NCBI RefSeq assembly: GCF_000801105.2
Contig: NC_079511.1
Coordinates: forward strand, 18,251,792-18,315,791
Direction: 5' to 3'
Length of the DNA stretch: 64,000 bases
Source: Raphanus sativus
Taxonomy: Eukaryota > Streptophyta > Magnoliopsida > Brassicales > Brassicaceae
The notes beneath the pieces were generated by a model, which had not been told where the DNA came from, did no database searches, and saw only the letters and a list, made by a program, of their open reading frames with translations. Both the position numbers and the translations under genes were made by a program. Positions 1-10,783 of this stretch are shown here, piece by piece (the stretch's first letter is position 1; every line of letters begins with the position of its first letter).

Positions 1-682
1 TACAGCCGTCCGATTAGGCAGGAATATATATGGTTGAGATAGCCAGTAATCATTATCTCAACAAGAAGATCTAGGCTGGACGGCTAGGTTTAGCTCCCGA
101 GAATAACGAAGTCTAATCTCGAAAGCTGGGGGCAACTGTTGGGCCCGAATATGGCCCGATAGCTAACAGCGAATAACAAGAAATGATAACAGGCCGCGAC
201 AGGCCCATCACGAATTCAATCTTTAAAGGCAGCTAAGCTGGAGCCGGAGGCTGTGAGCTAAAGATGTTCATTAAAGAGGTCACGGAAAAGAGGCAGCTCG
301 TAGACGTGAAAGTAGGCGCAGGACCCGGTCAAAGGGGAGCTGTTGCAAATCTCTCAAATCACGGAGGAGATCTCGGGAACCAGTTGGTGACGATCAAATG
401 GAGCCTGAGGCTATTTAAAGAGGAAGTCAATCATGAAAAGGACATTCACTCAGCCCTGATTCCAGACGATACTCTGAAAACATTCTTATTTTTGTAACAT
501 TCTCATTGTCTTTGTAATCATCGAATATCATCTTTTGTAATCACTCTTTTATCAAAATCATCAATACAAATTGAAGTTCATTCAACAAGTTATTACATGA
601 TTCAGCCCGTGTTATCTTTCCCTAACCTTTTCCTAAACTTTAACCTGACCTAAAAATCAGGAGGTGAGTTTAATCCCTCACA
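1..682 (+). mobile_element. Tat-like Ty3/gypsy retrotransposon, 3' end only
   Basis: The last part of an LTR retrotransposon cut by the window edge. Bases 1-121 are internal noncoding sequence, 122-135 a purine-rich tract (AAAGCTGGGGGCAA) that fits a polypurine tract, and 137-682 the 3' LTR, which starts TGTTGGGCCC and ends CCTCACA. The same PPT-LTR arrangement occurs in reverse at 3300-3845. The Tat-lineage label rests on the LTR start, LTR length of about 0.5 kb and the possible antisense ORF in the sister copy; it is a tentative family call. Confidence 0.6.
137..682 (+). repeat. LTR (3') of the left Tat-like element
   Basis: An LTR of 546 bp with TG...CA ends. It contains a TATA-like CTATTTAAAGAG near 410-421 that is shared with the inverted LTR at 3300-3830. 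By eye the two LTRs are clearly homologous but quite diverged (roughly three quarters identical), so they represent different insertions rather than the two ends of one element. Short reading frames inside it look incidental. Confidence 0.65.
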
Positions 683-1534
683 ATGATGGGGTGACGAGGA
701 AGGAGGTAACAAGTGATGTACATAATGCCACTGGTGATTCATCCTGGTTCGTTCTAGCCACTTCCTTCTTTCGTTGTTCTTTCTGGTATCAGAACAGGCT
801 CTCATCGATTGTTCTCTTGTCTGCACTGATTGTTCCGCCTTTACTATATGAGCATTGATGAGTAAGAACTGCATCGATCCTTTCCTCTCTGACCTTTTTG
901 CACATATCTGCACATAAAGTACTAGAAAAGCAATTGCATGAGGGTGGAACAAAAGGTTAGGAGTCAAGGTGGGAACTAGCTAAAGATGAGCTAGCCACTC
1001 AAGAACAACAAGAGGGATAAAATCGGATAAGAAGTCCTGAGTGTAGTTCTCATTCTCCCCTGATCTAGTGCCCATGACAAAAAGGATTAAAGTCCAGATT
1101 AGGTTCAGATAAAGTGGAGTTAAGTTTGCTCTGTGTAACCTGATCGGTATAAAACTTCTGGAGTGTCAAATGAGATAAGTCAGGGTGTTCCATGTCCATG
1201 TGTGGTCTTTCATCACTGCTAAGGTCACTGAATAAGAAATTTAAAGCACGAGGTGGTTAAAAGAGCATCACAAAATAAGGTCACGATTCCCACAATAGTT
1301 TTGAATGACTCGATCCTAAAGCTGACTCGATAAAGACATTAAAATGACACAAGGACTGACTCGAAAAGCACACAAGCGAATATAGTACAATCGCTCCCCC
1401 AGACTTAGTTCACACCATCCCTAGTTGTGAAAATAAATCAGAGGAAGCTAAAACACACCAAACAGAAGCAAATAACATGAAAAATAAATAGTTCAGATGG
1501 ATAAGACAAAGGGATAGAAATAGTCCTTTCGGAC
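683..1534. other. Noncoding 3' region of ATHILA remnant
   Basis: No gene seen. It holds the purine tract at 1394-1407 and otherwise unremarkable sequence up to the junction with the left LTR at 682/683. Confidence 0.5.
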
Positions 1535-2898
1535 TCAGTCTGAATCGCCGCTACCAGAGTGACCAGCTGTCCTCCTGTTCCTCGGAAGTCTCTCTCCTCC
1601 AGTGGATGTTCCGGCTTGTTCCTTTCCTGGGTGCCGCGTGCTCTGCGGTGTGTGCTCCTCTTGGCCTCCAATGCAGCCGCCTGTGATCGCCCTGAGTATC
1701 CTCTTCATGAGGCTGTTGTTCTTCTTCTGGGAATCCACCATCCAGCGTCTGTAGGCATGATCATCAGTCACGTCTGTGAAGTCCTCCAGGTTGTACTCAC
1801 CATCATCCGGTGGAGTCACAATCTCCACATCATCCATATCATCATCATCATTCGGAACTGGCGCACGTGGATCCTCGCAGAGGTGCTCTGCATCGGGCAA
1901 GAACACTATGTTCTCCAGACATAAGGAGTCTGTGAACCCAGGCATAGGGAGCTTGCAGTACAGAGGGTTCCCTTCCTTGTCTTGGAACTTGTAGGTGTTC
2001 TCGTCGCCGAAGATGTGGCATGCAATCAGGTAAGGAGTATCAATGTACTCGATCTCAGAGACAACCGTGTAGGAGCTGAGGTTGATCTTGAAGCGCTGGA
2101 ACAAGGGAGTGATCAGACTGCCGCAACGATCTTTCTTGTCATTTGTGCGGACCAAGGCGTCTCTGCGCTCAGCGAGCATGGAGATGAGATGGACCTTGGT
2201 TTGGTCTTGACTTCCTGAATCGGTACCACCTTGTCTCTGCGCACCTCGTCCTCAAGTCCTGTGTAGAGGACCTGAAGCTCTCCATTCGTGATCTTGGAAG
2301 TGTACTCCTTCGCGAACAGGATGTTTGACACGATATTGGCGATGATCCGGATAGTGGGGTTCCGGATCTGCGACTGGTAGGCCTTGCGAGAGGTGAACTT
2401 GCCGGCTGCAATGAGATCCAAAAAGATGTCTGCCGGCTTGAACTTCTTCTCCACTGAAACCCCTCTAGGTGTGTCTGCAATCTCGAGTAATTCATTCAGA
2501 TCGTTGAGAGAGATGGAGCAGAACTTGCCGTCAGCCATGAAAGAAAAGGAGCAGTTCTCGTAAGTTGGCGCAGTGAGGTTCTGGTAAGTGATCTGGCATG
2601 TTGCGAGCACTTGCCTAACCAAATCTGGGTAGAGAACCTGAGCTTGGAAACAGAGAGGAGCAAGGCCCATTGCGTCGAGCGTGTCAAACAGTTTAGTTTC
2701 CAGGCCAAGAATGGCTAAGGTCTCCTGGTGTGCAAATCGCGTGGGTAAGATCTCTGCTGCGAGAAGTCGGTTGTACCTTGCCGCTGAATCCTTGTCCCAT
2801 CCCTCAACATCGTAGTAAGGAATCATTGGGTCATTGACGTTGATCGCTTCACCCTCATCCTTGTTTGGCCATGGGTAACCAGGCGAGCTCTCGCGCAT
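1535..2898 (-). pseudogene. ATHILA ORF-1 / envelope-like protein, frameshifted
   Basis: Two overlapping minus-strand frames (2898-2113 and 2179-1535) read as one protein of about 450 residues broken by a single frameshift near 2196-2206. The first frame has the ARYNRLLAAEILPTRFAHQE stretch that I associate with the ATHILA ORF-1 family (Pfam ATHILA); the second ends in an acidic, low-complexity tail. In ATHILA elements this gene lies downstream of pol in the position of a retroviral envelope gene; its function in plants is not established. The N terminus seems shorter than in the other two copies here. The first ATG at 2898 is the natural start of the surviving frame, but an upstream exon may be missing. 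Confidence 0.7.
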
Positions 2899-3299
2899 GG
2901 AGGTGTGCTCTTGATCGCTTTTGGATGTCTCGTGCGTGGAGGCATTTGCAAAACATAATCAATTTCCCAATATCAGCACAGTTCGATGGTTGTTATAGAA
3001 ACGATGGAACATTCCAATCTCTCAATAACATTTAAATCCATAAGTTTCTAAACAACCCAAAAGCATCCAACCCTAGTGAATCACTACAACTCAATCGCAT
3101 AAGAGGGCAAGGTATCAAATCCAACAATCGGCTCTTATCCTATTTAATCTAGCACAATTTTGATCCTAGCAACAAGATTGAAACCGATAAGTACAATCTA
3201 GGGTCAAAAACATCAAGCAAAAGGGATAAGAGAAACCGAATAGACACCCCACAATCGCGATTTGCATGCGCGATGGGGGATGAGTTCTTGAGCGGTTAC
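2899..3299. other. Noncoding leader upstream of ATHILA ORF-1 remnant
   Basis: Noncoding sequence between the start of the envelope-like ORF and the right-hand LTR. It is probably the pol-to-ORF-1 spacer of the ATHILA remnant. No gene seen. Confidence 0.4.
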
Positions 3300-3830
3300 T
3301 GTGAGGGACTAAACTCACCTCCTGATTTTAGGTCAGGTTAAGATTAAAATGGGAAGATATCGTGGGCTGAATCCTGTAAGAACTTTATAGGATGAAAGAA
3401 TGATTTTATTGATTCTTGATAAGAATTGTTTACAAGGAATGTTTTTGAGATTACAAAGAGATAATAGTGTTTAAGAGCTAATATGTATGAATCGTAGAGA
3501 ATGAATAAAGGTTGAATAGATCCTCCTTTCTTGATTTGCTTTCTCTTTAAATAGCCTCAGGTCCCGCTTGATCGTAGCCAACTGGTTCCCGAGATCTTCT
3601 CTGTTTATTGAGGAATCCGCAACAGCTTCCCTTTGACCGGGCCCTGCGCTCCTTCTGTTATGATGTGAGCTTCCTCTTCACCGTGACCTCTTCGAAGATT
3701 GCCCTTAGCTTCCAGCCTCCGGCTCCATAATGAACCTTAGCTCAGGTCTCTGATACGCGTTGGGCTTTGTCTCGGCCCAATACTTGCTTTGGTTCTATTG
3801 TCAGCTAGCGGGCCATATTTGGGCCCAACA
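3300..3830 (-). repeat. LTR (3') of the right Tat-like element
   Basis: An LTR of 531 bp whose minus strand starts TGTTGGGCCC at 3830 and ends CCTCACA at 3300. It is the inverted homologue of 137-682, including the TATA-like CTATTTAAAGAG. Confidence 0.65.
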
Positions 3831-4179
3831 GTTGCCCCCAGCTTTCGAGATAAGACTTCTTACTCGGGAGCTTAACCTAGCCGCTGAACCTCAATCTTTT
3901 CTGTTGAGATAATGATTACTAGCTATATTCAATGAAGATATTATTCGCTTGAATTGACGGTTTAGATTTCTTTTGATGAAATCAACGGCTCGGATGAAAG
4001 TGGTTTTTTCAAATATTTACTCCGATTCTCGAGACTTGACAAGATATAAAGTAGCTAGCATTAACTGCCGCTGTCCATATTCTCGACGCCTCCACTCGGT
4101 TTTCAAGGTAACATCTCCTCCACTCCTTTATTTTACTGCGTTTGCTTTTGGAGATAACTAAAAAGCTTTCCTTTGTTTA

Positions 4180-4437
4180 GTTTCTGAAGGTCCTTTCGTG
4201 GTAGATCTTTCGACTGGAGCTAGTACTTCCGAAACCGAAAAGACTCAAGCTCCCAAGATGAGGCCTTCTTTCCGTTCCAGGAGCAAACCTGCTGCAGCTT
4301 CCAGTGCTTCGCGAGGCAGCGACAAGACCCAAGGAGGAGCCTTCCTTAGCTCGCTGAAGGAGGTCCTTGACGATGGGTCCTTTGTTCCTGTTAGGGATGT
4401 TAACCCAGTTGAAACCAGAGCTCAAGATGTTGTTCCT
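4180..4437 (+). CDS. Possible antisense additional ORF, partial (cut by gap)
   Basis: An open plus-strand frame continues for about 86 codons until the N gap. It encodes a basic, Ser/Ala-rich segment followed by a more ordinary region (LSSLKEVLDDGSFVPVRDV). An AG acceptor (TTTGTTTAG, ends 4180) precedes it, and a GT donor candidate (TTTCAAG|GTAACA, 4107/4108) lies at the end of another open plus-strand stretch beginning near 3973, so a spliced gene is plausible. It is antisense to the Tat-like element. Additional antisense ORFs between pol and the 3' LTR are known in the Tat lineage; identity with such an ORF is inference. The opposite frame (4425-4177) is equally open, so strand choice rests on the splice signals and composition. 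Confidence 0.35.
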
Positions 4438-4537
4438 NNNNNNNNNNNNNNNNNNNNNNNNNNNNNNNNNNNNNNNNNNNNNNNNNNNNNNNNNNNNNNN
4501 NNNNNNNNNNNNNNNNNNNNNNNNNNNNNNNNNNNNN
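4438..4537. other. Assembly gap (100 N)
   Basis: Exactly 100 N, the usual placeholder for a gap of unknown size. By comparison with the 5' LTR at 14640-15962, at least 686 bp of the ATHILA 3' LTR are missing here, along with any sequence linking it to the Tat-like element. Confidence 0.95.
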
Positions 4538-5169
4538 AATTGTCACAATCTCATCACATGATTCACCCTTATGAGAAACCTAAATCTAACAATTAGGTTT
4601 ACTCAGACATATTCATGAGAGACAAAGTCATGATGGTTTGAATAAAACTTAATATGAAATAAGGAACACAAGAGTAATGAGTAAGATAAAAAGGGAGTTC
4701 AAGATCTTCTCTGTTTTGCAGTCTCAGATCTATCTCTCCAACTCTAACTCTTCTCCTAAGGTAGCCAAATTGCTTCTCTTCTCCACTAGGTCTCTAGGCA
4801 AGTCTGCCTCTAAAATGATACAAAACCCTAGTATATAAAGCCTAACAGGCGGCCAGGGACTAATTGTGTAAATAGCACACTTTGTGATGAAAATCTTCTA
4901 AATCGTAATCCATCGAATGGCTTAATGTCGATCGACACTCTTCGATATCTGTCGATCGATTGTAATTGACTCTAATCGTCCGATCTCGCATGATTCCTAT
5001 CGGTCGATCTTCATTCGTGAGAATACTCCAAAAATGCCTTAAAAGTATTGCTTTCTTCAATTAAGTACCTGTGCCTGAAAATACTCTAAAATACTTTGAA
5101 AACGTAGTAAATATGATTGAAAACTCTCATATACCATGGCTAAAAACGGGTGAAATTCATGGTATATCA
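4538..5169 (-). repeat. ATHILA 3' LTR, truncated by assembly gap
   Basis: It corresponds to 15326-15962 of the 5' LTR in the same orientation. The minus strand starts TGATATACCATG at 5169, directly after the PPT. It includes two perfect TCGATCGA words (4928, 4952), conserved in the other LTR. Confidence 0.9.
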
Positions 5170-5182
5170 ACTCCCCAGACTT
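5170..5182 (-). promoter_or_regulatory. Polypurine tract of ATHILA element
   Basis: The minus strand reads AAGTCTGGGGAGT immediately before the TGATATACC LTR start. This is the expected plus-strand DNA priming site for reverse transcription. Confidence 0.75.
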
Positions 5183-6505
5183 ACTCTTTTGCTTGTCCTC
5201 AAGCAAAACAAACGGTAGTCTCTCCGAAGGAGGTTGAAAACAACATGACTCTATTTTTGAAAACTTAAAAATCCTCACTTCTTCGTCATAAGAATCTAAA
5301 CGGTCTCAACTACAATGCACGTTTATACCTTATCCTAGTTAGCAACCAAATTCATCTATCCAACAACTTAGCAGATCTTGTCTAAAATTTCCCTTTACTA
5401 ACCTCATTTCTTTACATAAGATAAAAGTGCATGCTTTACCTTGGGAGTATCGATCAAAAGACACATGGATTCAACTCAAACAAGTTTTCTGAGCAGGTAG
5501 TCTTTTCTGATCCTTTTCTCCCCTCTTCTCTGTATCTCTTATTAGTTTCAATTTCAATAGATCTTGATGCCACAAGGTCATCTAATCTATCTTATTGACA
5601 TTTAAATTGTAACTCATACATTTTTGACAAAGTGTAGCAATAATTGGGTCTTTGGTAATTTACCTATCCCTCGTTTCCACAATGTGTGATCATTCTTGAG
5701 ATTTAGAATACTGGGGTCGCAGGAGACACTCCTACCCCTCTGCCTCTCAAGAAATCATATCAATTTTTTCTTTATAAACTTAGATCTTGAGATGCCGAAG
5801 AGAGAAGGAAGGAAACCAGAATTGCACAGACTTTTACCTTTTCAGTCTTGTAGGAGGATTCCGATCCGATGTATACCAAGCCCCAAGACAAGCTAAGATA
5901 GTCAGTATTAGGTTGGAGGTTAGCTTCAGTTCCTTTAAACAATCTGGGCAAGTGTGGCTAACTGACAGGTTGATCCACTTTGGTATCTCTAGTGCAATCT
6001 GTGGTTAATAGGTCTAGAGTAGTGCCAAAGAGTGGTTTAGAAAATCATTAATAAAAATTTATATTTCCTTTTTGACTCGAAAAACAATTTTATTTTTGAA
6101 AAATAGATGATAAAAGAAATGTTAGTAACACCCTCCCCCAGACTTAAATTACACCGTCCCGGTGTAATAATAAGTAGGAGAAGTATAAATAAAAAATGTT
6201 AGAAGTGTAGATATTGAAGCAAAGTGTCGTACCTTTCTGTCTTTCCCGTCGATCGATGTACCATAGACGGTATCGATCGACAGTATCAGACAGAATGTGT
6301 GATAATGTGTTAGCACGGAACTCACTCACTCGTCTAGCTTGGCTCTCAAGTTAGCTCTGTTGTCAGTCCAAACACAAAGAAAATTAAACATACGAAATAG
6401 TGCAAAAGCATAAAACATAGATAAGTTTAAAACATAAATCCTGCAAATCCGAAACATAAACATAAAAATAAAAAGTCTGAAAGATAAAGAGAAGAGATAA
6501 GAAGG
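5183..6505. other. ATHILA noncoding region between envelope-like ORF and 3' LTR
   Basis: About 1.3 kb without a supportable gene. It contains a second, internal purine tract (minus TAAGTCTGGGGGAG, 6133-6146) next to a GTCCCGGTG / CACCGTCCC-like small inverted repeat, and two TCGATCGA words (6249, 6273). Confidence 0.6.
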
Positions 6506-7900
6506 CTAGTCGGTGGCCTCCTCGTCCTCCTCCTGCTGGTACTGGTGAGATGGTCCTGGGTCTGCCGCTCTGACACTCCTCCTGCTCGCACATGGTGGTC
6601 GCGTGACTCTAGCCCAGATGGCTCGAAGAGCACTCACGACCGTCCTCTGAAAGTCTGCCTCAGGCATCGGGACGTCTGGGATGTCCGGGAAGTCAGGAAG
6701 GGGAGCTGCGGGTGCTGCCTGCGATCCTCCAACACCACGCTCCATCGGTTCCTGGCGAGACTCGGTGGTGAGATCCAATAGGAACTCGTCGTCGGGCCTG
6801 AACCGGATCCTGTCGACCTGATGGTCGAAGTCAGTGAGTGCGGCATGCGGGAGCTGAAACATACGGAAGCGGCGGTCAATCCTGAAGAACCAGAGAAGGC
6901 TCTCCTTGAGCCAGCCGCAGTTCATCAGGTGCTGCTCGTCCATGAAGAGATGGCGGCGGTCTGCGGTACTCCTGTCCAGACGGACACCACAGAACTCAAA
7001 GATCGGTGTGAGAAGACTTCCCACGCTCTCCTTCTTCCTACCCGAACCCGAGAAGGGTTTCTTCTTCAGTGAGATCAGATGCTCGGCGAAGAGAGCTCCA
7101 AGGTTGGGGACTACCAGTCCCGCAGTGTCGAGGTGAGAGAGATCGACCAGTCCGTTCACCGCTGGGAAGAGCAGTGAGAGATCATGTAGGCGCACCTTGT
7201 TGGGCTCCATCTTGCACAACAGAGTGTTGGCAATAGCTCGTAGGAAGTAGCGGAGCGTCGGGTGACGAACGTCGGACTGAGTTGCTGAGCCGCTCCAGCT
7301 GCCTGTGCCTATGATCTTCCAGAAGTCGCTCGCACCAGGGAGAGGTGTCCTCCTCAAAACCGAAGATGCCGCAGAGCTGGGGGATGGTGATAGAGTATCT
7401 CTTCCCTCTAGCAAAGAAAGAGAGAACGCCGTCGCCCGCTACTTTAGGACCGTCATGGCGGTAGGTGAGACGGACAGAGGCCATGAACTGGCGCACCAAC
7501 GGGATGTGGAGGTCGTAGGCGTGTGTGGCTATGGTGCCCAGGCCGAGCTGAGCAATCATCGCGTACAGATCATCCTGGATCCGCATCTTGTGTATGACCT
7601 CCGGGTCAATGAAGCGTGTGGGTCGATGTCGACATCGATCCAGGTGTTGTAGTGCAAGCTGTCGTAGTCGTCCCACTGCTCTGTGAGCTCTCTATCGAGA
7701 CACTCGCTGCTGGAGATGATCTTCTTCGGGTCTGAGAAGTCGAGACCCTCTCTGTAAGCGATGGGGATTCTATCCTCATGTGGCCATGGAGGCCTCTCGT
7801 CGTCCCTCGGGACTCGTGGTTGCCGGCGGTTTGAAGGGCCAGCGGGATCACTCCTCCTCTTCGTCCTCCTCTCTCTCTCAGTGTCCGAATCTGTGCTCAT
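6506..7900 (-). pseudogene. ATHILA ORF-1 / envelope-like protein, two frameshifts
   Basis: The protein reads across three minus-strand frames: 7900 to about 7620 (charged N terminus, MSTDSDTERERR), about 7676-7330 (core with VRQFMASVRLTYRHDG and PQLCGIFGFEED), and about 7330-6506 (C-terminal part ending in a Glu-rich tail). The ATHILA ORF-1 family is recognised from the core and from position downstream of pol. I place the start at 7900 because the bases just upstream on the minus strand (TTTTCTTTTCAG) form a strong 3' splice site abutting the ATG, as would be needed for a spliced envelope-type mRNA. The two frameshifts (near 7620 and 7330) abolish a continuous product. Function of the intact family is unknown. 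Confidence 0.75.
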
Positions 7901-8765
7901 CTGAAAAGAAAAGTAAAACGAGTAAGTTAGCGTTGGTTCGCGAAAAGAGTCATATCGACCGATGCACACTCGTGTGTGTCGATCGATAGATTAGATCAGT
8001 GTTCATCAGAAAATCGGAAATCGATCGACAGGACAAAGTCTGTGTCGATCGATAGCGACTCGCGAAACCTGCAATTCAACAGTTCATACGAAAACGAATC
8101 GAAAGAGAGGATTGGAGCAAAACAAACTATCCTAGCACTTAGATAACCAGTTTAAACATCTAAAACGACCTAGAATTGCACCAAATCAACCCGATTTTCC
8201 CCAATTCAAAACCCAAACCCTAGGGTTTCAATCCAAAGAGAATTTCGGACCAATACCTTGGAGAATGAGAAAAATGCTAATGGAAACAGATGGAGAACTT
8301 GAAATCGAGTGGTTTTGGGCAAAGAAACAATGGAAATCGTCAAGAAACGAGAGAGAAAAGGGAGTTTTAGAATTCGGCTAGGGTTTGCGAAATAAGGGAA
8401 GAAGAGGCGGATGTCGAGTTAAATGAGAAGTTGCCTCGACATCCCCGTGTCGATCGATACAATTTGGTTGATATCGATCGATTTTATGCAAATGTGAAAG
8501 TAAATGCTTAGAAAATAATTTAAAATTACTAACTAAAAATTAAAATTTCTAACTAAAAGAATTAAGTAAAAATAAATATAAATAAGAATTAAAATTAAAA
8601 TTAAAATTAAAATAAAATTAAAATAAAAATAAAAATAAAAATTAAAATAAGGATGAAAAGATTAAATGAAAAAAGAATTAAAAATAAAGAGATAAAAAGA
8701 AAAATGGGTTGCCTCCCATTCAGCGCTTAGTTTAAAGTCTTTAGCTCGACTTAGGATAACTGTAT
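7901..8765. other. ATHILA spacer between pol and envelope-like ORF
   Basis: Noncoding. It has the splice acceptor at 7901-7914, five perfect TCGATCGA words (7979, 8021, 8045, 8450, 8474), an A/T-rich low-complexity run at 8510-8700, and near 8700-8760 a conserved block (minus: TGGGAGGCAACCC) also found in the third ATHILA copy at 16003-16050. Confidence 0.6.
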
Positions 8766-10080
8766 TTAGTTATCACCGGGTGGTAGCAGCGGAAGGGGCT
8801 TTATATCTGGTGGTTTGGCCCAATAATGTTTTACTCGCTGCCCATTTACTGTGAACTCGTCGCCTTCTTCACTAACGATCGTTAGTGCTCCGGAAGGTTT
8901 TACTTCCTTGATGGTAAAAGGTCCTGACCAACGAGATCTTAGTTTTCCAGGGAAAAGGTTTAATCTGGAGTTATATAGGAGAACTTGATCATTCGGTTCA
9001 AAGTGTCTAGATATGATCTTCTTATCGTGATAAGCTTTTGTTCGTTCCTTATATAACTTCGAATTTTCATATGCCAAATGTCGTATTTCATCGAGCTCGT
9101 TGAGCTGAATTAGACGTCTCTCGGCAGCTGGCTTAATATCAAAATTTAGTAATTTGGTTGCCCAGGCTGCCTTGTGCTCCAGTTCAACTGGTAAATGGCA
9201 TGATTTTCCATAAAGTAAGTGAAAGGGTGTCGTTCCCAGTGGTGTTTTGTAAGCGGTCCGATATGCCCATAAGGCATTGTCTAATTTGCGAGACCAATCT
9301 TTCCTATCTATTCGAACGGTCTTCTCCAAGATTTCCTTGATTTGTCGGTTCGAAACTTCCACTTGTCCACTGGTTTGTGGGTGATAAGGTGTAGCCACTC
9401 GATGGTGGACACCATTCTTCTCAAGTAATCGGTCGAAAACTTTGTTGATGAAGTGTGATCCACCGTCACTAATGACTATTCTGGGAACTCCAAATCTTGG
9501 GAAGATAATGCTCTTGAAAAGTTTGACAACGACAGATGCATCATTTGTTGGAGAAGCAACTGCCTCGACCCATTTTGAAACGTAATCTACAGCGACCAGG
9601 ATATATTTGTTGCCATAAGAAGATGGGAAAGGACCCATAAAATCTATTCCCCAACAGTCGAAGACTTCTACTTCCAAGATAAAGTTTTGTTCCATCTCAT
9701 GTCTCTTGCTTATTTTTCCTCTCCTCTGACATCTGTCGCATTGTGCTATATGAGCGTGGACATCGCGAAATGTTGTTGGCCACCAAAATCCTGCTTGGAG
9801 AATTTTGGAAACTGTTTTAAAAGTGGCGAAATGTCCTGCGTAGTCAGAGCTATGACATTGGTAAATAATGTTCGGAATTTCAGCTTCAGAGACGCATCTT
9901 CTATATATGCCGTCAGAACAGTGCTTGTAGAGATAGGGCTCGTCCCAATGGTATCTCCGAACTTCACGAAAGAATTTTTTTCTTTCATAACCTTTTAAAT
10001 TTTCTGGTTCAAAATCAGCGGCTAAATAGTTGACTATATCGGCATACCAGGGTCGATCTTTGATGTTCCGTCCAATCGCA
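8766..10080 (-). pseudogene. ATHILA integrase region of pol
   Basis: A single open minus-strand frame from roughly 10080 to 8766. The first in-frame ATG is at 9695, but the coding sequence clearly starts further upstream with the conserved [18 protein letters not shown] stretch. In order: an HHCC zinc-binding domain (His pair in [10 protein letters not shown]; Cys pair CDRC near 9750), the catalytic core with Asp in GIDFMGPFP, Asp in ISDGGSHF and Glu in GQVEVSNRQ (D,D-35-E type), and a C-terminal domain with LRSRWSGPF. Integrase inserts the cDNA into the genome. This module itself is intact, but it sits in a different frame from RNase H, so the polyprotein is interrupted. Confidence 0.88.
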
Positions 10081-10783
10081 TTTGTTCTTGTATAGAGACG
10101 TCAGATAAGTTATGATTCAAAGCATTACAGGCAACTTTAACTGGTAAGTCAATAAGTTCTGTTAATGTTCTGTTGCTGATGGATACGATTGATCCTGAAT
10201 CAGTAGTATCGGCTTTCAATTTGTCATTTGATTCGTCCAGTGATCCGTCAGATATGAGCGATATGTGACCTATGAATGACGTGTCCAAAAGAGCGATATT
10301 CTCTGTAGGGAATAAATCGTCTATAGGAACTTTATCCTCAATTCAAATCCTGGAAAGATGATCAGCGACACCGTTGTCTACTCCTCTTTTATCTTTGATC
10401 TCAATATCGAATTCTTGGAGTAGTAAGATCCATCTTATGAGTCTTGGTTTAGCATCTTTCTTCTGCATTAAATATTTGATAGCAGCATGATCAGTGTGGA
10501 CTATAACATGTGCTCCGACTAAGTATTGACGGAATTTTTCGAAAGCATAAACCACTGCTAGTAGCTCTTTTTCTGTGGTAGAGTAATTCCGTTGCGCTTC
10601 GTCGAGTGTGCGACTCGCATAGTAGATAGCGTGCAGCTTCTTATCTTTTCGTTGTCCTAGAACCGCTCCAACTGCGAAATCACTCGCATCGCACATAATC
10701 TCGAAAGGAGATTCCAATCCGGGGGTTGTACGACTGGGGCAGTTATAAGAGACTTCTTCAGTGCTTCGAAAGCTTCCTTGCAT
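10034..10783 (-). pseudogene. ATHILA RNase H region of pol, frameshifted
   Basis: RNase H-like domain (minus, 10783-10343): catalytic Asp in [16 protein letters not shown], Glu in [16 protein letters not shown], Asp in [11 protein letters not shown], ending DHLSRI. An in-frame TGA at 10343-10345 interrupts the reading, after which the same frame continues to 10034 through the connection domain. A frameshift near 10070 then leads into the integrase frame. Upstream, a frameshift near 10720 separates it from reverse transcriptase. It degrades the RNA strand of the RNA/DNA hybrid during replication. Confidence 0.85.

Larger units (their letters stand above)
683..3299 (-). mobile_element. ATHILA-family remnant (envelope-like region)
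   Basis: A piece of an ATHILA Ty3/gypsy element between two Tat-like 3' LTRs. It keeps the ORF-1/envelope-like gene (1535-2898, minus) and the noncoding stretch beyond it. A 14-bp purine tract (minus strand TAAGTCTGGGGGAG, 1394-1407) is identical to one at 6133-6146 in the larger ATHILA copy, in the same place downstream of the ORF. No LTR or gag-pol of this copy is present. Confidence 0.7.
3300..4437 (-). mobile_element. Second Tat-like retrotransposon, 3' end, inverted
   Basis: A minus-strand element running from the assembly gap to its 3' LTR end at 3300. The PPT (minus strand GGGGGCAAC type, 3831-3845) immediately precedes the LTR (3830 to 3300). Internal sequence 3846-4437 is present and the rest is lost in the gap. 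Bases 3846-3960 match the reverse complement of 1-121, confirming the family relationship to the left element. Plus-strand coding potential at 4180-4437 would be antisense to the element. Confidence 0.6.

Noticed and set aside
264..497. A 77-codon frame in the left LTR
   Set aside because: It lies wholly within LTR sequence, spans the TATA-like box and is not recognisable in the homologous LTR at 3300-3830.
1..3845. Reading the two inverted LTRs as terminal inverted repeats of one large DNA transposon
   Set aside because: Each has a PPT and TG...CA ends of an LTR, the homology is asymmetric and diverged, and the sequence between them is ATHILA-derived.
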